From: Angelobacter sp036502105
GTDB taxonomy: Bacteria; Acidobacteriota; Terriglobia; Terriglobales; Acidobacteriaceae
Reading direction: 5' to 3'
Assembly: GCA_036502105.1 (NCBI GenBank)
Contig: DASXZE010000062.1
Span: 1-64,000 of the forward strand
Length of the DNA: 64,000 bases
A program made the translations under genes and the position numbers. Positions 27,601-35,912 of the stretch are shown here, in pieces (position 1 is the stretch's first letter; each line of letters opens with the position of its first letter). The notes beneath the pieces were generated by a model. The model worked only from the letters and a program-made list of their open reading frames with translations, was not told the DNA's origin and did not search any database.

Positions 27601-27974
27601 TTGTGCTGCTGATTGGCATCGTGAAAAAAAATGGCATCATGATGGTCGATTTCGCATTGGACGCTGAACGCAATCAGGGAAAGAATTCGACCGAAGCCAT
27701 TTACGAAGCCTGCCTGCTCCGCTTTCGTCCTATTATGATGACCACCATGGCGGCGCTGCTGGGTGGTCTTCCTCTGGCATTCGGCAGCGGATTTGGTTCT
27801 GAATTGCGACGGCCGCTGGGCATCGCCATGGTTGGCGGACTGCTACTCAGTCAAGCGCTCACGCTCTATACTACGCCGGTCATTTACATATTTTTTGACA
27901 AGTTGGCCCAACGCTTCTCGCACAAATCGAACAAGGCGGAAACTGGCGAAGCGGAACTGGCAGGGCCGGCATGA
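24651..27974 (+). CDS. RND efflux pump, MdtB-like, with Ser/Thr-rich insertion
   Basis: The product has 1107 residues and starts at a GTG overlapping the adaptor stop. It shows the HAE1 RND layout: TM1 (RPVATSLIMAAILLVGFVGY), the porter domain, TM4 with the proton-relay aspartates in TGFVVDDAIVMIEN, and TM10 with the relay lysine in GIVLLIGIVKKNGIMMVDF. It probably expels lipophilic drugs, bile-like compounds or metabolites using proton motive force. Its oddity is an insertion of about 85 residues (about 773-858) that is almost entirely Ser, Thr, Ala, Gly and Asn, in the second periplasmic porter loop. The adjacent paralogue has only a short turn there. It probably forms a heteromeric pump with the next gene, as MdtB does with MdtC. 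Confidence 0.94.
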   Translation: MNPSRQFILRPVATSLIMAAILLVGFVGYTQLPVSALPEVDYPTIQVLTFYPGASPTVMATTVTAPLERQFGELQGLSQMTSTSSGGTSVIVLQFSLNVNIDVAEEEVQSAINASQSLLPSILPSPPTYSKTNPADAPVLTLAITSSAMPLSQVEDLVDTRLAPKISQLSGVGLVTISGGQKPAVRIQANPRTLSSYGINMEDLRTALTQASVNAAKGNFDGPRQDYQIDANDQLVTTDDYKKVVVAYRNGAPVMLTDVASIVNGVENNNQAAWMNQTPAVILNVQRQPGANTISVVKNIKKLLPQLETNLPTGIQVTTLTDLTTSIQSSVSDVEFELMLTIGLVVLVIFLFLRNLYATIIPSVAVPLSLIGTFAAMYALGYSLDNLSLMALTISTGFVVDDAIVMIENISRYIEEGEKPMEAALKGAKQIGFTILSLTVSLIAVLIPLLFMGDVVGRLFREFAVTLAVTIVVSAVVSLTLTPMMSARILKHIPKEKQGRLYKASERVFENMIAFYGRTLKFVLRYQTITLLVALATLMLTVFLYIIIPKGFFPVQDTGVIQGITQASQTIGSKAMAENQQALAKAILEDPAVESVSSFIGADGTNTTLNSGRVSINLKPLEQRKMNASDVIRRIKTKLDQVQGIQLFMQPVQNISVDDRVSRTQYQYTLEDPDANELNDWTNRFVERLKQLPELEDVATDQQTGGLAVSLVIDRVTASRFGIAPSTIDNTLYDAFGQRQINTMYTQLNQYHVVLESEPQFQLDPNNLNHLYVQSNTSSGATGTGATSSFASSGSSSAGSNALTTSALFTPSANTLAPPSNALAASTSTTASNQGVNSAGTSSSATSNAVPLSAFAHFEKTTEPLSISHQGQFPAITVSFNLASNASLGSAITAVDKVQKDMHMPASLQADFQGTASSFRASLSNEPLLILAALVTVYLVLGVLYESFIHPITILSTLPSAGVGAFLALLLFHQDLSVVAIIGIVLLIGIVKKNGIMMVDFALDAERNQGKNSTEAIYEACLLRFRPIMMTTMAALLGGLPLAFGSGFGSELRRPLGIAMVGGLLLSQALTLYTTPVIYIFFDKLAQRFSHKSNKAETGEAELAGPA

Positions 27975-30900
27975 ACATCTCCGCACCTTTCATCCGGCGT
28001 CCCGTAGCCACCACTCTCATCACATTGGGAATTGCACTTGCTGGAGCCATTGCATTCAGTGTGCTTCCAGTATCACCATTGCCTGAAGTTGATTTCCCAA
28101 CTGTCTCGGTCAGCTCAAGTCTGCCGGGAGCCAGCGCTGAAATTATGGCTTCGTCCGTGGCCACGCCCCTGGAACGGCAGTTTGGACATATTGCCGGCCT
28201 GACGGAAATGACCTCTGCCAGTTCGCTGGGCAGCACATCCGTCACACTTCAGTTCGATCTCAGCCGCGACATTGATGGAGCAGCCCGCGATGTGGAAGCC
28301 GCTATCAACGCAGCGCGAACTTATTTGCCGGCAAATCTCCCCGGTAATCCGACATATCGCAAAGTAAATCCCGCCGACGCTCCAATTATGATTCTCGGCC
28401 TTACCTCAGATAAATATGGCGCTGACAAAATGTATGACGAAGCTTCTACTGTCATCCAGCAGAAGTTATCGCAGATAAGAGGGGTTGGCCAGGTTACAGT
28501 CGGCGGTGGCGCGCTGCCCTCTGTGCGTGTGGATGCAAATCCCACGCAGCTGGCCCACTATGGATTGAGCATTGCCAATTTGCAATCCGTTCTGGGCTTG
28601 CAGAACGCTGACTTGGCCAAAGGCCAATTAACTGACGGCGTTGTAACAGCAGACATCCTTGCCAACGATCAGATCTCGCATGCAGACGATTACAGGCCGC
28701 TCATCGTGGGCTATAGCCGTGGCGCAGCCGTTCGTCTCTCAGATGTCGCGCAGGTAACAGACTCAGTACAGAATGTCCGCACTGCAGGATATTTAAATGG
28801 CAAGCGTGCGGTCACGGTAATTATTTTTCGGCAGCCGGGCGCCAATATTATTGCCACTGTCGATCGCATACGTGCACAGCTTCCGGTCATTAAAGCATCC
28901 ATTCCGCTGGGCATTGAGACCACCGTTGTGCTCGATCGCACCACAACTATCCGCGCTTCCGTGAGTGACGTTGAGCGGACGCTGCTTATTTCCATTGCCC
29001 TGGTCATTATTGTGGTATTTATTTTTCTGCGCAATGGCCGGGCTACGCTCATTCCCGCCGTTGCTGTACCAGTTTCCCTGATCGGCACATTTGCCGTGAT
29101 GTACCTGCTCGGATACAGCCTGGACAATCTCTCACTGATGGCCTTAACCATCTCTACGGGATTTGTCGTGGATGACGCGATCGTGGTGATGGAGAATATT
29201 GCGCGCCACCTGGAAAATGGCATGGAGCCCTTTGCCGCAGCGCTCAAGGGCGCGCAGGAAATTGGCTTTACTGTTTTCTCTATCAGTGTTTCACTGATTG
29301 CTGTTTTTATTCCTCTTCTATTAATGGGTGGGATCGTTGGTCGGCTCTTCCGCGAATTTGCCATCACACTTTCCACGTCGATTGTCGTATCAATGCTTAT
29401 TTCGTTGACCACCACACCCATGATGTGCGCCTATCTGTTGCGCAACGAACGCGCGCAAAAGCATGGCCGCATGTACAACGCCAGCGAGAAGTTTTTTGAC
29501 GGGATGCTGTCGTTATATCGCAGAAGCCTGCACTGGGTCCTGGCGAACCCAACTCTCACGCTCGTCCTTTTATTCGTCACCATTGCACTCAACGTGCTGC
29601 TGATCATCAAAATACCCAAAGGCTTTTTCCCGACAGAGGACACTGGCTCTATCACCGGCGGAGTGCGCGGCCCACAAGATTCATCTTTCCCGGCGATGAA
29701 CACATCCATCGATCAGATTGGCAACGTAATCAAAAGTGATCCTGCTATCGCCAATGTAATTGCCTTTACCGGCGGCAATGGAGCCACTAACACCGGCTTC
29801 CTTTATATAGCGCTCAAACCGCTGAAAGAGCGCAAAATCAGTGCCGCTGAAATCATCAATCGTCTCCGGCCTAAACTGAACCGCCTACCGGTGGCGTCTG
29901 CATTTCTGCAGCCTGTGCAAGACCTCCGCATTGGCGGGCGCTCCAGCAATGCGCTATATCAATACACCATCCAATCAGACAACGTGGAAGACCTCACCAA
30001 GTGGGGACCAACGATGCTGAATGAGATGAAGAAACTTCCGGGGTTCCAGGATGTGAGTTCTGACCAGCAGAATGGCGGCTTAAATGAGCTGATGAGCTAT
30101 GACCGCGTCACTGCGGCAAAACTCGGCCTCACAGTCCAGTCGCTGGACTCAGCGCTATATGGCGCATTCGGCCAGTCAGAAGTCTCCATCATTTATACGC
30201 AATTGAATCAGTATTATGTGGTGCTGGAAGTTGCGCCGCAATATTGGCAGAGTCCTGAAGGATTGAAAGATATTTACCTTCACACCTCCGGCAACCACAA
30301 TGTTCCACTACTTACGGTCGCCAGCGGACACGCCAGCACAACGCCGCTTGCCATCAATCACACCGGCTTATTTCCGTCTGTGACTGTGTCTTTCAATCTG
30401 GCGCCGAATATGTCCCTAAGCGACGCCACCTTGAGCATTCATCAGATGCAGCAACGGCTCGGCACTCCATCCACGCTGCAAGGTTTTTTCGCAGGCACGT
30501 TGTTGGCTTACCAGCAATCTCTTGGCACTGAACCATATCTGGTTCTCACAGCATTGTTGGCGGTGTATATCGTTTTGGGTATTTTGTATGAGAGCCTGGT
30601 CCACCCGCTCACCATTATTTCCACGTTGCCATCGGCGAGTGTCGGGGCCATGCTGGCATTAATGCTTTTCAAAGAAGACCTGAACGTCATTTCGATTATT
30701 GGCATTGTCTTGTTGATTGGAATCGTAAAAAAGAATGCCATCATGATGATCGATTTTGCGCTGCAGGCACAGCGCGAAGAAGGCAAGAGCACCGCCGACG
30801 CAATCTTTGAAGCCTGCATGCTGCGCTTCCGCCCCATTCTCATGACCACAATGGCCGCGCTCCTGGGCGCATTGCCGCTGGCCCTGGGAACAGGCACTGG

Positions 30901-31081
30901 CTATGAGCTTCGGCGGCCGCTGGGAATAACGATTGTCGGAGGACTGATCTTGAGCCAGTTGCTCACGCTCTATTCCACACCGGTCGTCTATCTGGCATTT
31001 GATCGGCTGCGGCTACGTATGCAGGGAAAACAGCGCGACACCATTGAAAAACGCGGTCCCGAACCTAGCCCAGTGAGTTAA
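27971..31081 (+). CDS. RND efflux pump, MdtC-like
   Basis: This 1036-residue pump is the second one in the operon. Its ATG overlaps the previous stop (ATGA). It shares the RND landmarks: SAPFIRRPVATTLITLGIAL at the start, TGFVVDDAIVVMEN in TM4 and GIVLLIGIVKKNAIMMIDFA in TM10. Normal length for the family. It is clearly divergent from the upstream pump over the porter domain, not a recent copy. In MdtABC-type systems the two proteins assemble as a 2:1 heterotrimer; that is a reasonable model here but not proven by sequence. The outer-membrane gene follows after 48 nt. Confidence 0.95.
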   Translation: MNISAPFIRRPVATTLITLGIALAGAIAFSVLPVSPLPEVDFPTVSVSSSLPGASAEIMASSVATPLERQFGHIAGLTEMTSASSLGSTSVTLQFDLSRDIDGAARDVEAAINAARTYLPANLPGNPTYRKVNPADAPIMILGLTSDKYGADKMYDEASTVIQQKLSQIRGVGQVTVGGGALPSVRVDANPTQLAHYGLSIANLQSVLGLQNADLAKGQLTDGVVTADILANDQISHADDYRPLIVGYSRGAAVRLSDVAQVTDSVQNVRTAGYLNGKRAVTVIIFRQPGANIIATVDRIRAQLPVIKASIPLGIETTVVLDRTTTIRASVSDVERTLLISIALVIIVVFIFLRNGRATLIPAVAVPVSLIGTFAVMYLLGYSLDNLSLMALTISTGFVVDDAIVVMENIARHLENGMEPFAAALKGAQEIGFTVFSISVSLIAVFIPLLLMGGIVGRLFREFAITLSTSIVVSMLISLTTTPMMCAYLLRNERAQKHGRMYNASEKFFDGMLSLYRRSLHWVLANPTLTLVLLFVTIALNVLLIIKIPKGFFPTEDTGSITGGVRGPQDSSFPAMNTSIDQIGNVIKSDPAIANVIAFTGGNGATNTGFLYIALKPLKERKISAAEIINRLRPKLNRLPVASAFLQPVQDLRIGGRSSNALYQYTIQSDNVEDLTKWGPTMLNEMKKLPGFQDVSSDQQNGGLNELMSYDRVTAAKLGLTVQSLDSALYGAFGQSEVSIIYTQLNQYYVVLEVAPQYWQSPEGLKDIYLHTSGNHNVPLLTVASGHASTTPLAINHTGLFPSVTVSFNLAPNMSLSDATLSIHQMQQRLGTPSTLQGFFAGTLLAYQQSLGTEPYLVLTALLAVYIVLGILYESLVHPLTIISTLPSASVGAMLALMLFKEDLNVISIIGIVLLIGIVKKNAIMMIDFALQAQREEGKSTADAIFEACMLRFRPILMTTMAALLGALPLALGTGTGYELRRPLGITIVGGLILSQLLTLYSTPVVYLAFDRLRLRMQGKQRDTIEKRGPEPSPVS

Positions 31082-31129
31082 CGTGATCCGTACTAAAGAT
31101 ATCGATTACAAAAACAAACAGTTGAAGAA

Positions 31130-32698
31130 ATGGATAAGGCCATGAATAAAAATAACAAAGCGACTACTAACAGAGAAACAAAGAGCGGCCCCTTCCCTTT
31201 CGGCGGCGCGGTTACGTTGCCAGTTTTGTTATGCGGTTTGCTGTTGTTAAGCGGATGTGTTGTCGGCCCAAAATACAAGAGAGCCCCGGTCGATACGCCG
31301 CCTGCCTATAAAGAAATAGGAGATTGGAAAACTGCCCAGCCTCAGGATGATAAGCTCCGCGGCAAATGGTGGGAGATATTCAACGATCCGCAATTGAATG
31401 TGCTGGAAGAAAAAGTAAATATTTCAAACCAGAATATTGCTGCGGCGGCGGCGGGCTTTTTTGCTGCGCGCGCTCAGGTCAAGGAGGCCAGAGCACAGCT
31501 TTTTCCCACAGTAACCGCCAATCCATCCATTACGGCGCAGCGTCCATCTTCCTCAACCAGGACCGTAACCACATCAACCACAGGTACTGGGACAGGTACT
31601 GGAACAGCTACTACTCAATCTTCTTCGTCAAGCATATTTACTGACTACTCGCTCCCCTTTGACGCTACATGGCAGCCGGATCTTTTTGGACGCATACGTA
31701 ACACCATCAAGGCCGCTGCTTACGGGGCACAGTCCAGCGCAGCGGACCTTGAGAATACTCGCCTCACGGTCCAGGCAGAAGTGGCTACAGATTACTTTCA
31801 ACTTCGCGGGCAAGACGCACTTAAAGAATTGCTGGATGCAACCGTGGCTGCTTTTCAGCAATCGCTTGATCTGACAAAAGCTCTTTACGATACAGGCATT
31901 GACTCTGAAGAATCTGTGGCCCAGGCGGAAACACAATTAGAAACAGCGAAGGCACAAGACGTGGCGCTGGGAATTCAACGTGCACAATTTGAGCATGCCA
32001 TTGCCACGTTGACCGGACAGCCAGCTTCAACGTTTTCAGTCCCTATCGAGCCACTGAAAGCGAGCCCGCCGGCAATTCCCCTGGGTGTCCCTTCTCAGTT
32101 GCTTGAACGGCGACCGGACATTGCCACAGCAGAGCGGCTGGTCGCGCAGGCCAACGCACAGATCGGCGTAGCGAAAGCCGCCTATTTTCCGACGATTACT
32201 TTGAGCGCAGCCGCAGGCCTGGAAAGTTCTTCCATCTCAACGTGGTTTACCTGGCCAAGCCGCTTCTTCTCCGTTGGCCCGGCAGCAGCGGAGACTTTAT
32301 TTGATGGAGGCCTGCGTAGAGCCACCGTAGTGCAATTCAAAGCGCAATATGACCAGACTGTGGCCAACTATCGGCAGGCTGTTTTAACGGCCTTCCAGCA
32401 AGTGGAAGACAATCTAGCATCGTTGCGGATTTTATCCGTGGAGCTTCAGCATCAGGATGCCGCAGTAAAAGCAGCGGAAAGAGCTCTTACTTTGGCCTCA
32501 GACCGTTATAAATTGGGGCTCGATCCTTATCTCAATGTGATTACCGCGCAAACTTCATTTCTATCGGCCCAGCAAACGGCTGTAACTCTTCGCATTCAAC
32601 AGATGACAGCAAGTTGCGGCTTAATCGAAGCTCTGGGCGGAGGATGGGACGCATCGCAACTGCCCTCTCCCGGGCAGTTGATCACAAAAGTGCCATAA
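31130..32698 (+). CDS. Outer-membrane efflux lipoprotein (NodT/OprM family)
   Basis: The product has up to 522 residues. A lipoprotein signal peptide with lipobox LLSGC ends near residue 42, so the protein is lipid-anchored and forms the TolC-like channel of the tripartite pump. The NodT pattern is clear: VVGPKYKRAPVDTPPAYKE, KWWEIFNDPQLNVLEEKV, then helical repeats with RRPDIATAERLVAQANAQIG and the final RYKLGLDPYLNVITAQTSFL. A simple-sequence insert (TSTTGTGTGTGTATTQSSSS, about 147-166) sits in the first barrel or hairpin region. Start is ambiguous between 31130 and ATG 31142; neither has a strong site. Last gene of the efflux operon. Confidence 0.93.
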   Translation: MDKAMNKNNKATTNRETKSGPFPFGGAVTLPVLLCGLLLLSGCVVGPKYKRAPVDTPPAYKEIGDWKTAQPQDDKLRGKWWEIFNDPQLNVLEEKVNISNQNIAAAAAGFFAARAQVKEARAQLFPTVTANPSITAQRPSSSTRTVTTSTTGTGTGTGTATTQSSSSSIFTDYSLPFDATWQPDLFGRIRNTIKAAAYGAQSSAADLENTRLTVQAEVATDYFQLRGQDALKELLDATVAAFQQSLDLTKALYDTGIDSEESVAQAETQLETAKAQDVALGIQRAQFEHAIATLTGQPASTFSVPIEPLKASPPAIPLGVPSQLLERRPDIATAERLVAQANAQIGVAKAAYFPTITLSAAAGLESSSISTWFTWPSRFFSVGPAAAETLFDGGLRRATVVQFKAQYDQTVANYRQAVLTAFQQVEDNLASLRILSVELQHQDAAVKAAERALTLASDRYKLGLDPYLNVITAQTSFLSAQQTAVTLRIQQMTASCGLIEALGGGWDASQLPSPGQLITKVP

Positions 32699-32812
32699 GC
32701 GGTGGCTTTTTATGTACTGATAAATATCCGTTTCCAAAAAAGAATGACCAGCAATATCTCCCACCCTGAGTTATGGAGTATTGCTGGCCTGTTTTCTGTG
32801 AATCGAGAAAAC

Positions 32813-33367
32813 TTATTTCAGTTCTGTAATGATGGCTCGCTGTGTTCCGCGGACGAGCGTTTCTGTGTGCGTCCGTCCACCAAGGTTGTATTTGACCGTA
32901 ACAGGCTTGTACTGGTTCATGACCACCTTCCCGTCAGGAGTGGTCGAGGTCAAATCGCCATCTTCAAGAAACACCACCACCACATCTTTATCGTGGAAAT
33001 GCATTGGGGTGGGCACGTTTGGAGTCCAGGTGGAGTCCCATACGATCACGCGCTCATTCTCAAAAATCTTCTTCGCGCCGGGCCGTGGAAATGCTATTTG
33101 GTAGCTGGTCGTATTTTTGTAGGAAGGCGGCGCATGGTCTTTCAGATCAATTACGATGGACCGTCCAGAAATCTTCGGCGCCGTACCCTTCGGCAAAAAT
33201 GTTGCATTACGACCTGCTACGGACACAACAACGGCATCCGTTGGCTGTGCAGTTGCGGAATCTGTTACATCCCAAACAGCAACGCGTTCATTGTCAATCA
33301 TTGGCTTAACCGCCGTTGTCGAACCGGCCTGGAACAGCATCATGCACAACATCAGGATCCGAACCAT
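32813..33367 (-). CDS. Exported cupin-like protein with two related halves
   Basis: The product has 184 residues from ATG 33367, chosen because GAGGGG lies 8 nt upstream; the in-frame GTG at 33376 abuts that site. A short signal peptide (MVRILMLCMMLFQAGSTTA) sends it to the periplasm. Two halves each begin with a related strand: IDNERVAVWDVTDS (about 23) and FENERVIVWDSTWTPN (about 99). The second half carries a cupin-like metal motif, MHFHDKDVVVVFLEDG (about 118-133), with a later histidine in GRTHTETL. The first half lacks histidines, so only the C-terminal domain looks able to bind metal. Convergent with the efflux operon. Enzymatic role unknown. Confidence 0.8.
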   Translation of the reverse strand: MVRILMLCMMLFQAGSTTAVKPMIDNERVAVWDVTDSATAQPTDAVVVSVAGRNATFLPKGTAPKISGRSIVIDLKDHAPPSYKNTTSYQIAFPRPGAKKIFENERVIVWDSTWTPNVPTPMHFHDKDVVVVFLEDGDLTSTTPDGKVVMNQYKPVTVKYNLGGRTHTETLVRGTQRAIITELK

Positions 33368-33614
33368 TGGCAACACCCCTCAGAAAAGATCAAGTGAAAT
33401 ACGGACATAACTATATCGTAAAGCGCTGATTCTGGTCGATGTGGCCAGGCTTGCTGAATTCCTGGAAAAGAAGCGTGGGCGCTTCCTGTCGAGATTCCCA
33501 CCTTGCTATTACGGTCTTCTCACCACCCCAACTCTTATCCGGGATTGCTAAGATGTGGAACCAAAATAGAATAGACGGGCCACCTCCGCATTCTCACCTG
33601 ACCAAGCGATAAGA

Positions 33615-33830
33615 CTAAAGAGCGTTCTTACCGGCTCGTTTCGCTTTTGCCCAACGAGCTTTCATGCGCTCAGATATACGCCTTTTACCGGCTTCACTCA
33701 TTTTGCCGCGCGTTTTGCCAGGTTTCGAGGAAGAGGCCTTACGTGTTCTGCCTCCGCTCAATGCTTCAATAGCCGCAACCACGCGGTCCCGCTGCTGGGT
33801 CAGTTCCTCAAGAATGCTGTCAGTATCCAT
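33615..33830 (-). CDS. Small basic protein of 71 aa (KARWAKAK type)
   Basis: An N-terminal helix rich in acidic residues (DSILEELTQQRDRVVAAIEA) is followed by a Gly/Ser/Lys linker and a strongly basic tail, KMSEAGKRRISERMKARWAK then AKRAGKNAL. Proteins with this 'MS-x-A-x-(R/K)-x-x-I-x-x-x-x-(K/R)-A-R-W-A-K' tail recur in Acidobacteriota genomes, often in several copies; I recall them only as hypothetical proteins. The tail resembles DNA- or RNA-binding helices, and the acidic front could be a dimerising coil. The gene is monocistronic in a 570-bp interval between the cupin and lactate permease genes. Confidence 0.75.
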   Translation of the reverse strand: MDTDSILEELTQQRDRVVAAIEALSGGRTRKASSSKPGKTRGKMSEAGKRRISERMKARWAKAKRAGKNAL

Positions 33831-33881
33831 AGACTTGGAATTATATGGTCAGATTCCCGAATCTGCACTTGTTTCGTCGTA

Positions 33882-33912
33882 AAAAAAGCACCGCCGTTGC
33901 CGGCGGTGCTTT
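33882..33912 (-). terminator. Strong intrinsic terminator of the lactate permease gene
   Basis: On the minus strand AAAGCACCGCCG and CGGCGGTGCTTT pair in a 12-bp perfect stem with a 4-nt loop, followed by a run of seven T (complement of 33882-33888). It starts about 25 nt after the lactate permease stop at 33937. On the plus strand only three U follow, so it works best for the permease transcript. Confidence 0.92.
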
Positions 33913-33936
33913 CATTCTTAACATGCTTTCAGTTTT

Positions 33937-35631
33937 TTAATTACTGATCAGCTTGATGCCATGCGGTACCAGCGCCTTGGCCCACGGAACGTATGCATAA
34001 ATCATCACGATTATGCCTACGATCGCGCCCAGAGCAATGGAGTGCCAGACAACAAAGCGGAAGATAAAGCCTTCATTACCTACCTGGTTGGTAGCAGCTG
34101 TGGCCACGCAAATGGATTGCGCGTCCACCATTTTGCCCATAACGCCGCCGGCACTGTTTGCAGCCGTCATCAGTACGGGATCCAAGCCCAGTTGCTGGGC
34201 CGTGATCTTCTGCAAGCTGCCGAATAGCGCGTTGGATGAAGTGTCACTACCTGTCAGCGCCACACCCAGCCAGCCAAGGAATGTACCGAAGAACGGATAC
34301 AGCCAGCCGGTATGAGTAAATGCGAGTCCTAAGACAGCATCACTCCCTGAGTATCGTGTAACAAAACCCAGCCCCAGCATGGCGGAAATAGCTATCACCG
34401 CCCAGCGCATTCGGAACAATGTATGCCCAAAAAGTTTGATTAACGTGATTGGATTGACTCCCCGGATGATGCCGCCAACCAGCGCAGCCAGAAAGCAACC
34501 GGTGCCAGTTGCAGACAGCCAGATAAAGGGAAAGCGTGCGCCTTCAGGCGTGGGCTTCGCCACAACGGGCTGTGCCCGCGAAACCTTATTATGGATGGGA
34601 GTGTCCCATCCGCCTCTGGGCTTGCCGTCTGGCGTTGTCCATGAAGGGGTCGTCTTGTTGAGCATCGTTTTTACTGGTTTGTAGCCCCACAGGAAAACGA
34701 ATACAGACAAGATCAGGAATGGCAGCCATGCCTTGAAAGTCTGCCCAAAAGAGTAAGAATGGACTTCCGGCCCGCCGCTCTTTCCAGCGGTATCTTCCTC
34801 AAAACGCCAGATTTTCTTTGGCTTCCAGAAGAGCAGGAAGACGACTGTGCAAAGCAATGAGAATAGGCCAGCGGTGATGTCCACCAGATTGCTATCCATG
34901 TGGTTTGACCAGAACCACTGCATGGAAGAGAAGGAAACGCCCACCACCATAATGGCAGGGAAAACTTCAAACGTTTCTTTCCATGGGACCATCGCGCGCA
35001 CCAGCCAGAAGGGAACGATCAGCGCGCAGATCGGCAGAATGCGTCCGATCATTGCGTTCATATCGGCTTCCGGCATTGCCGTTACCGTGGCCAGCATGTG
35101 TACCGGGGTGCCAATGGCGCCCCATGCGACTGGCGCCGTATTGGCAATCAGGTTCAACGCCGCGGCATGGAACGGTTTAAATCCCAACCCGATCATGAAT
35201 GCGCCGGCAATCGCGACTGGAGAGCCGAATCCCGCGCAACCTTCAATGAAAGCGCCAAAGCAGAAAGCCACCAGAAGCAGCTGCAGCCGGCGGTCTGCGG
35301 TAATGCCAGCCACGGAGGATTTCATGATCTCGAAATCGCCTGTGCTGACAGAAATGTCATAGAGATAAACGGCAGCCACTACAATCCAGACAATGTTCAA
35401 CAAGCCTGTTGAAACACCATATAGAAAGCTGCCGCCGGCCAATGACCACGGCATTGTGAAGGCAAAATGGGCAACCAGGACGGCCGTAGCAGCGCCTGAG
35501 AGAGCAGCCCAATGAGGCTTAACGCGGAAACCCGCCATCATGGTGAACAGCACAACGATCGGTAGCGCGGCTACCAGTGCTGAGATCCACCAATGTCCAA
35601 AAGGATCGTAAATCTGTGTCCAAGTCGGCAT
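33937..35631 (-). CDS. lctP: L-lactate permease (LctP/LldP family)
   Basis: The product has 564 residues and about 13-14 membrane helices. Family signatures include the N-terminal TWTQIYDPFGHWWISALVAA, GFGSPVAIAGAFMIGLGF with its surrounding EGCAG, TNPVAW-like ANTAPVAWGAIGTP, and the C-terminal LTGSDTSSNALFGSLQKITA and GGVMGKMVDAQSICVA. It mediates proton-coupled import of lactate or glycolate. The ATG has AGGAG 6 nt upstream. The gene stands alone with its own terminator; no lactate dehydrogenase genes adjoin it. Nearby acetyl-CoA synthetase and an MHS-family symporter suggest a wider short-chain organic acid theme. Confidence 0.95.
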   Translation of the reverse strand: MPTWTQIYDPFGHWWISALVAALPIVVLFTMMAGFRVKPHWAALSGAATAVLVAHFAFTMPWSLAGGSFLYGVSTGLLNIVWIVVAAVYLYDISVSTGDFEIMKSSVAGITADRRLQLLLVAFCFGAFIEGCAGFGSPVAIAGAFMIGLGFKPFHAAALNLIANTAPVAWGAIGTPVHMLATVTAMPEADMNAMIGRILPICALIVPFWLVRAMVPWKETFEVFPAIMVVGVSFSSMQWFWSNHMDSNLVDITAGLFSLLCTVVFLLFWKPKKIWRFEEDTAGKSGGPEVHSYSFGQTFKAWLPFLILSVFVFLWGYKPVKTMLNKTTPSWTTPDGKPRGGWDTPIHNKVSRAQPVVAKPTPEGARFPFIWLSATGTGCFLAALVGGIIRGVNPITLIKLFGHTLFRMRWAVIAISAMLGLGFVTRYSGSDAVLGLAFTHTGWLYPFFGTFLGWLGVALTGSDTSSNALFGSLQKITAQQLGLDPVLMTAANSAGGVMGKMVDAQSICVATAATNQVGNEGFIFRFVVWHSIALGAIVGIIVMIYAYVPWAKALVPHGIKLISN

Positions 35632-35912
35632 CCATTTCTCCTGAATTGAAGAACTTAAGCTGGCCAGTTGGCTGCTAGCACACCAGTCTCCCCCGGGCCA
35701 GTTACAAATAAATTTTGACGTAAAAGTGCGCGATAACTTTCCGCTTCTGAAGCTTTTCTGTCAAGTCTTTTGTGAGACTTGCCTAACCCTGGGGAAACAT
35801 CCCGTAAACAGACAAGAAAAAATTACGCTTTTGGCCAATCAAAAGCGCATGACCAGAGCACACCAATACAGAGCAAACGCCAGGCCGCCCGCGCTCGGTT
35901 GCCGGCTGGCGC

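Noticed and set aside
32691..32711. Weak GCCA/TGGC hairpin followed by TTTTTA after the efflux operon
   Set aside because: The stem is only 4-5 pairs including a wobble; not enough to call a terminator.
33420..33540. Plus-strand stretch reading VDVARLAEFLEKKRGRF
   Set aside because: Protein-like for about 40 codons but it has no start signal, ends in a stop, and matches no family I know; possibly a gene remnant.
35824..35849. CGCTTTTG/CAAAAGCG stem near the start of the sugar permease region
   Set aside because: Only 8 bp, no U-tract, and not placed at a gene end.
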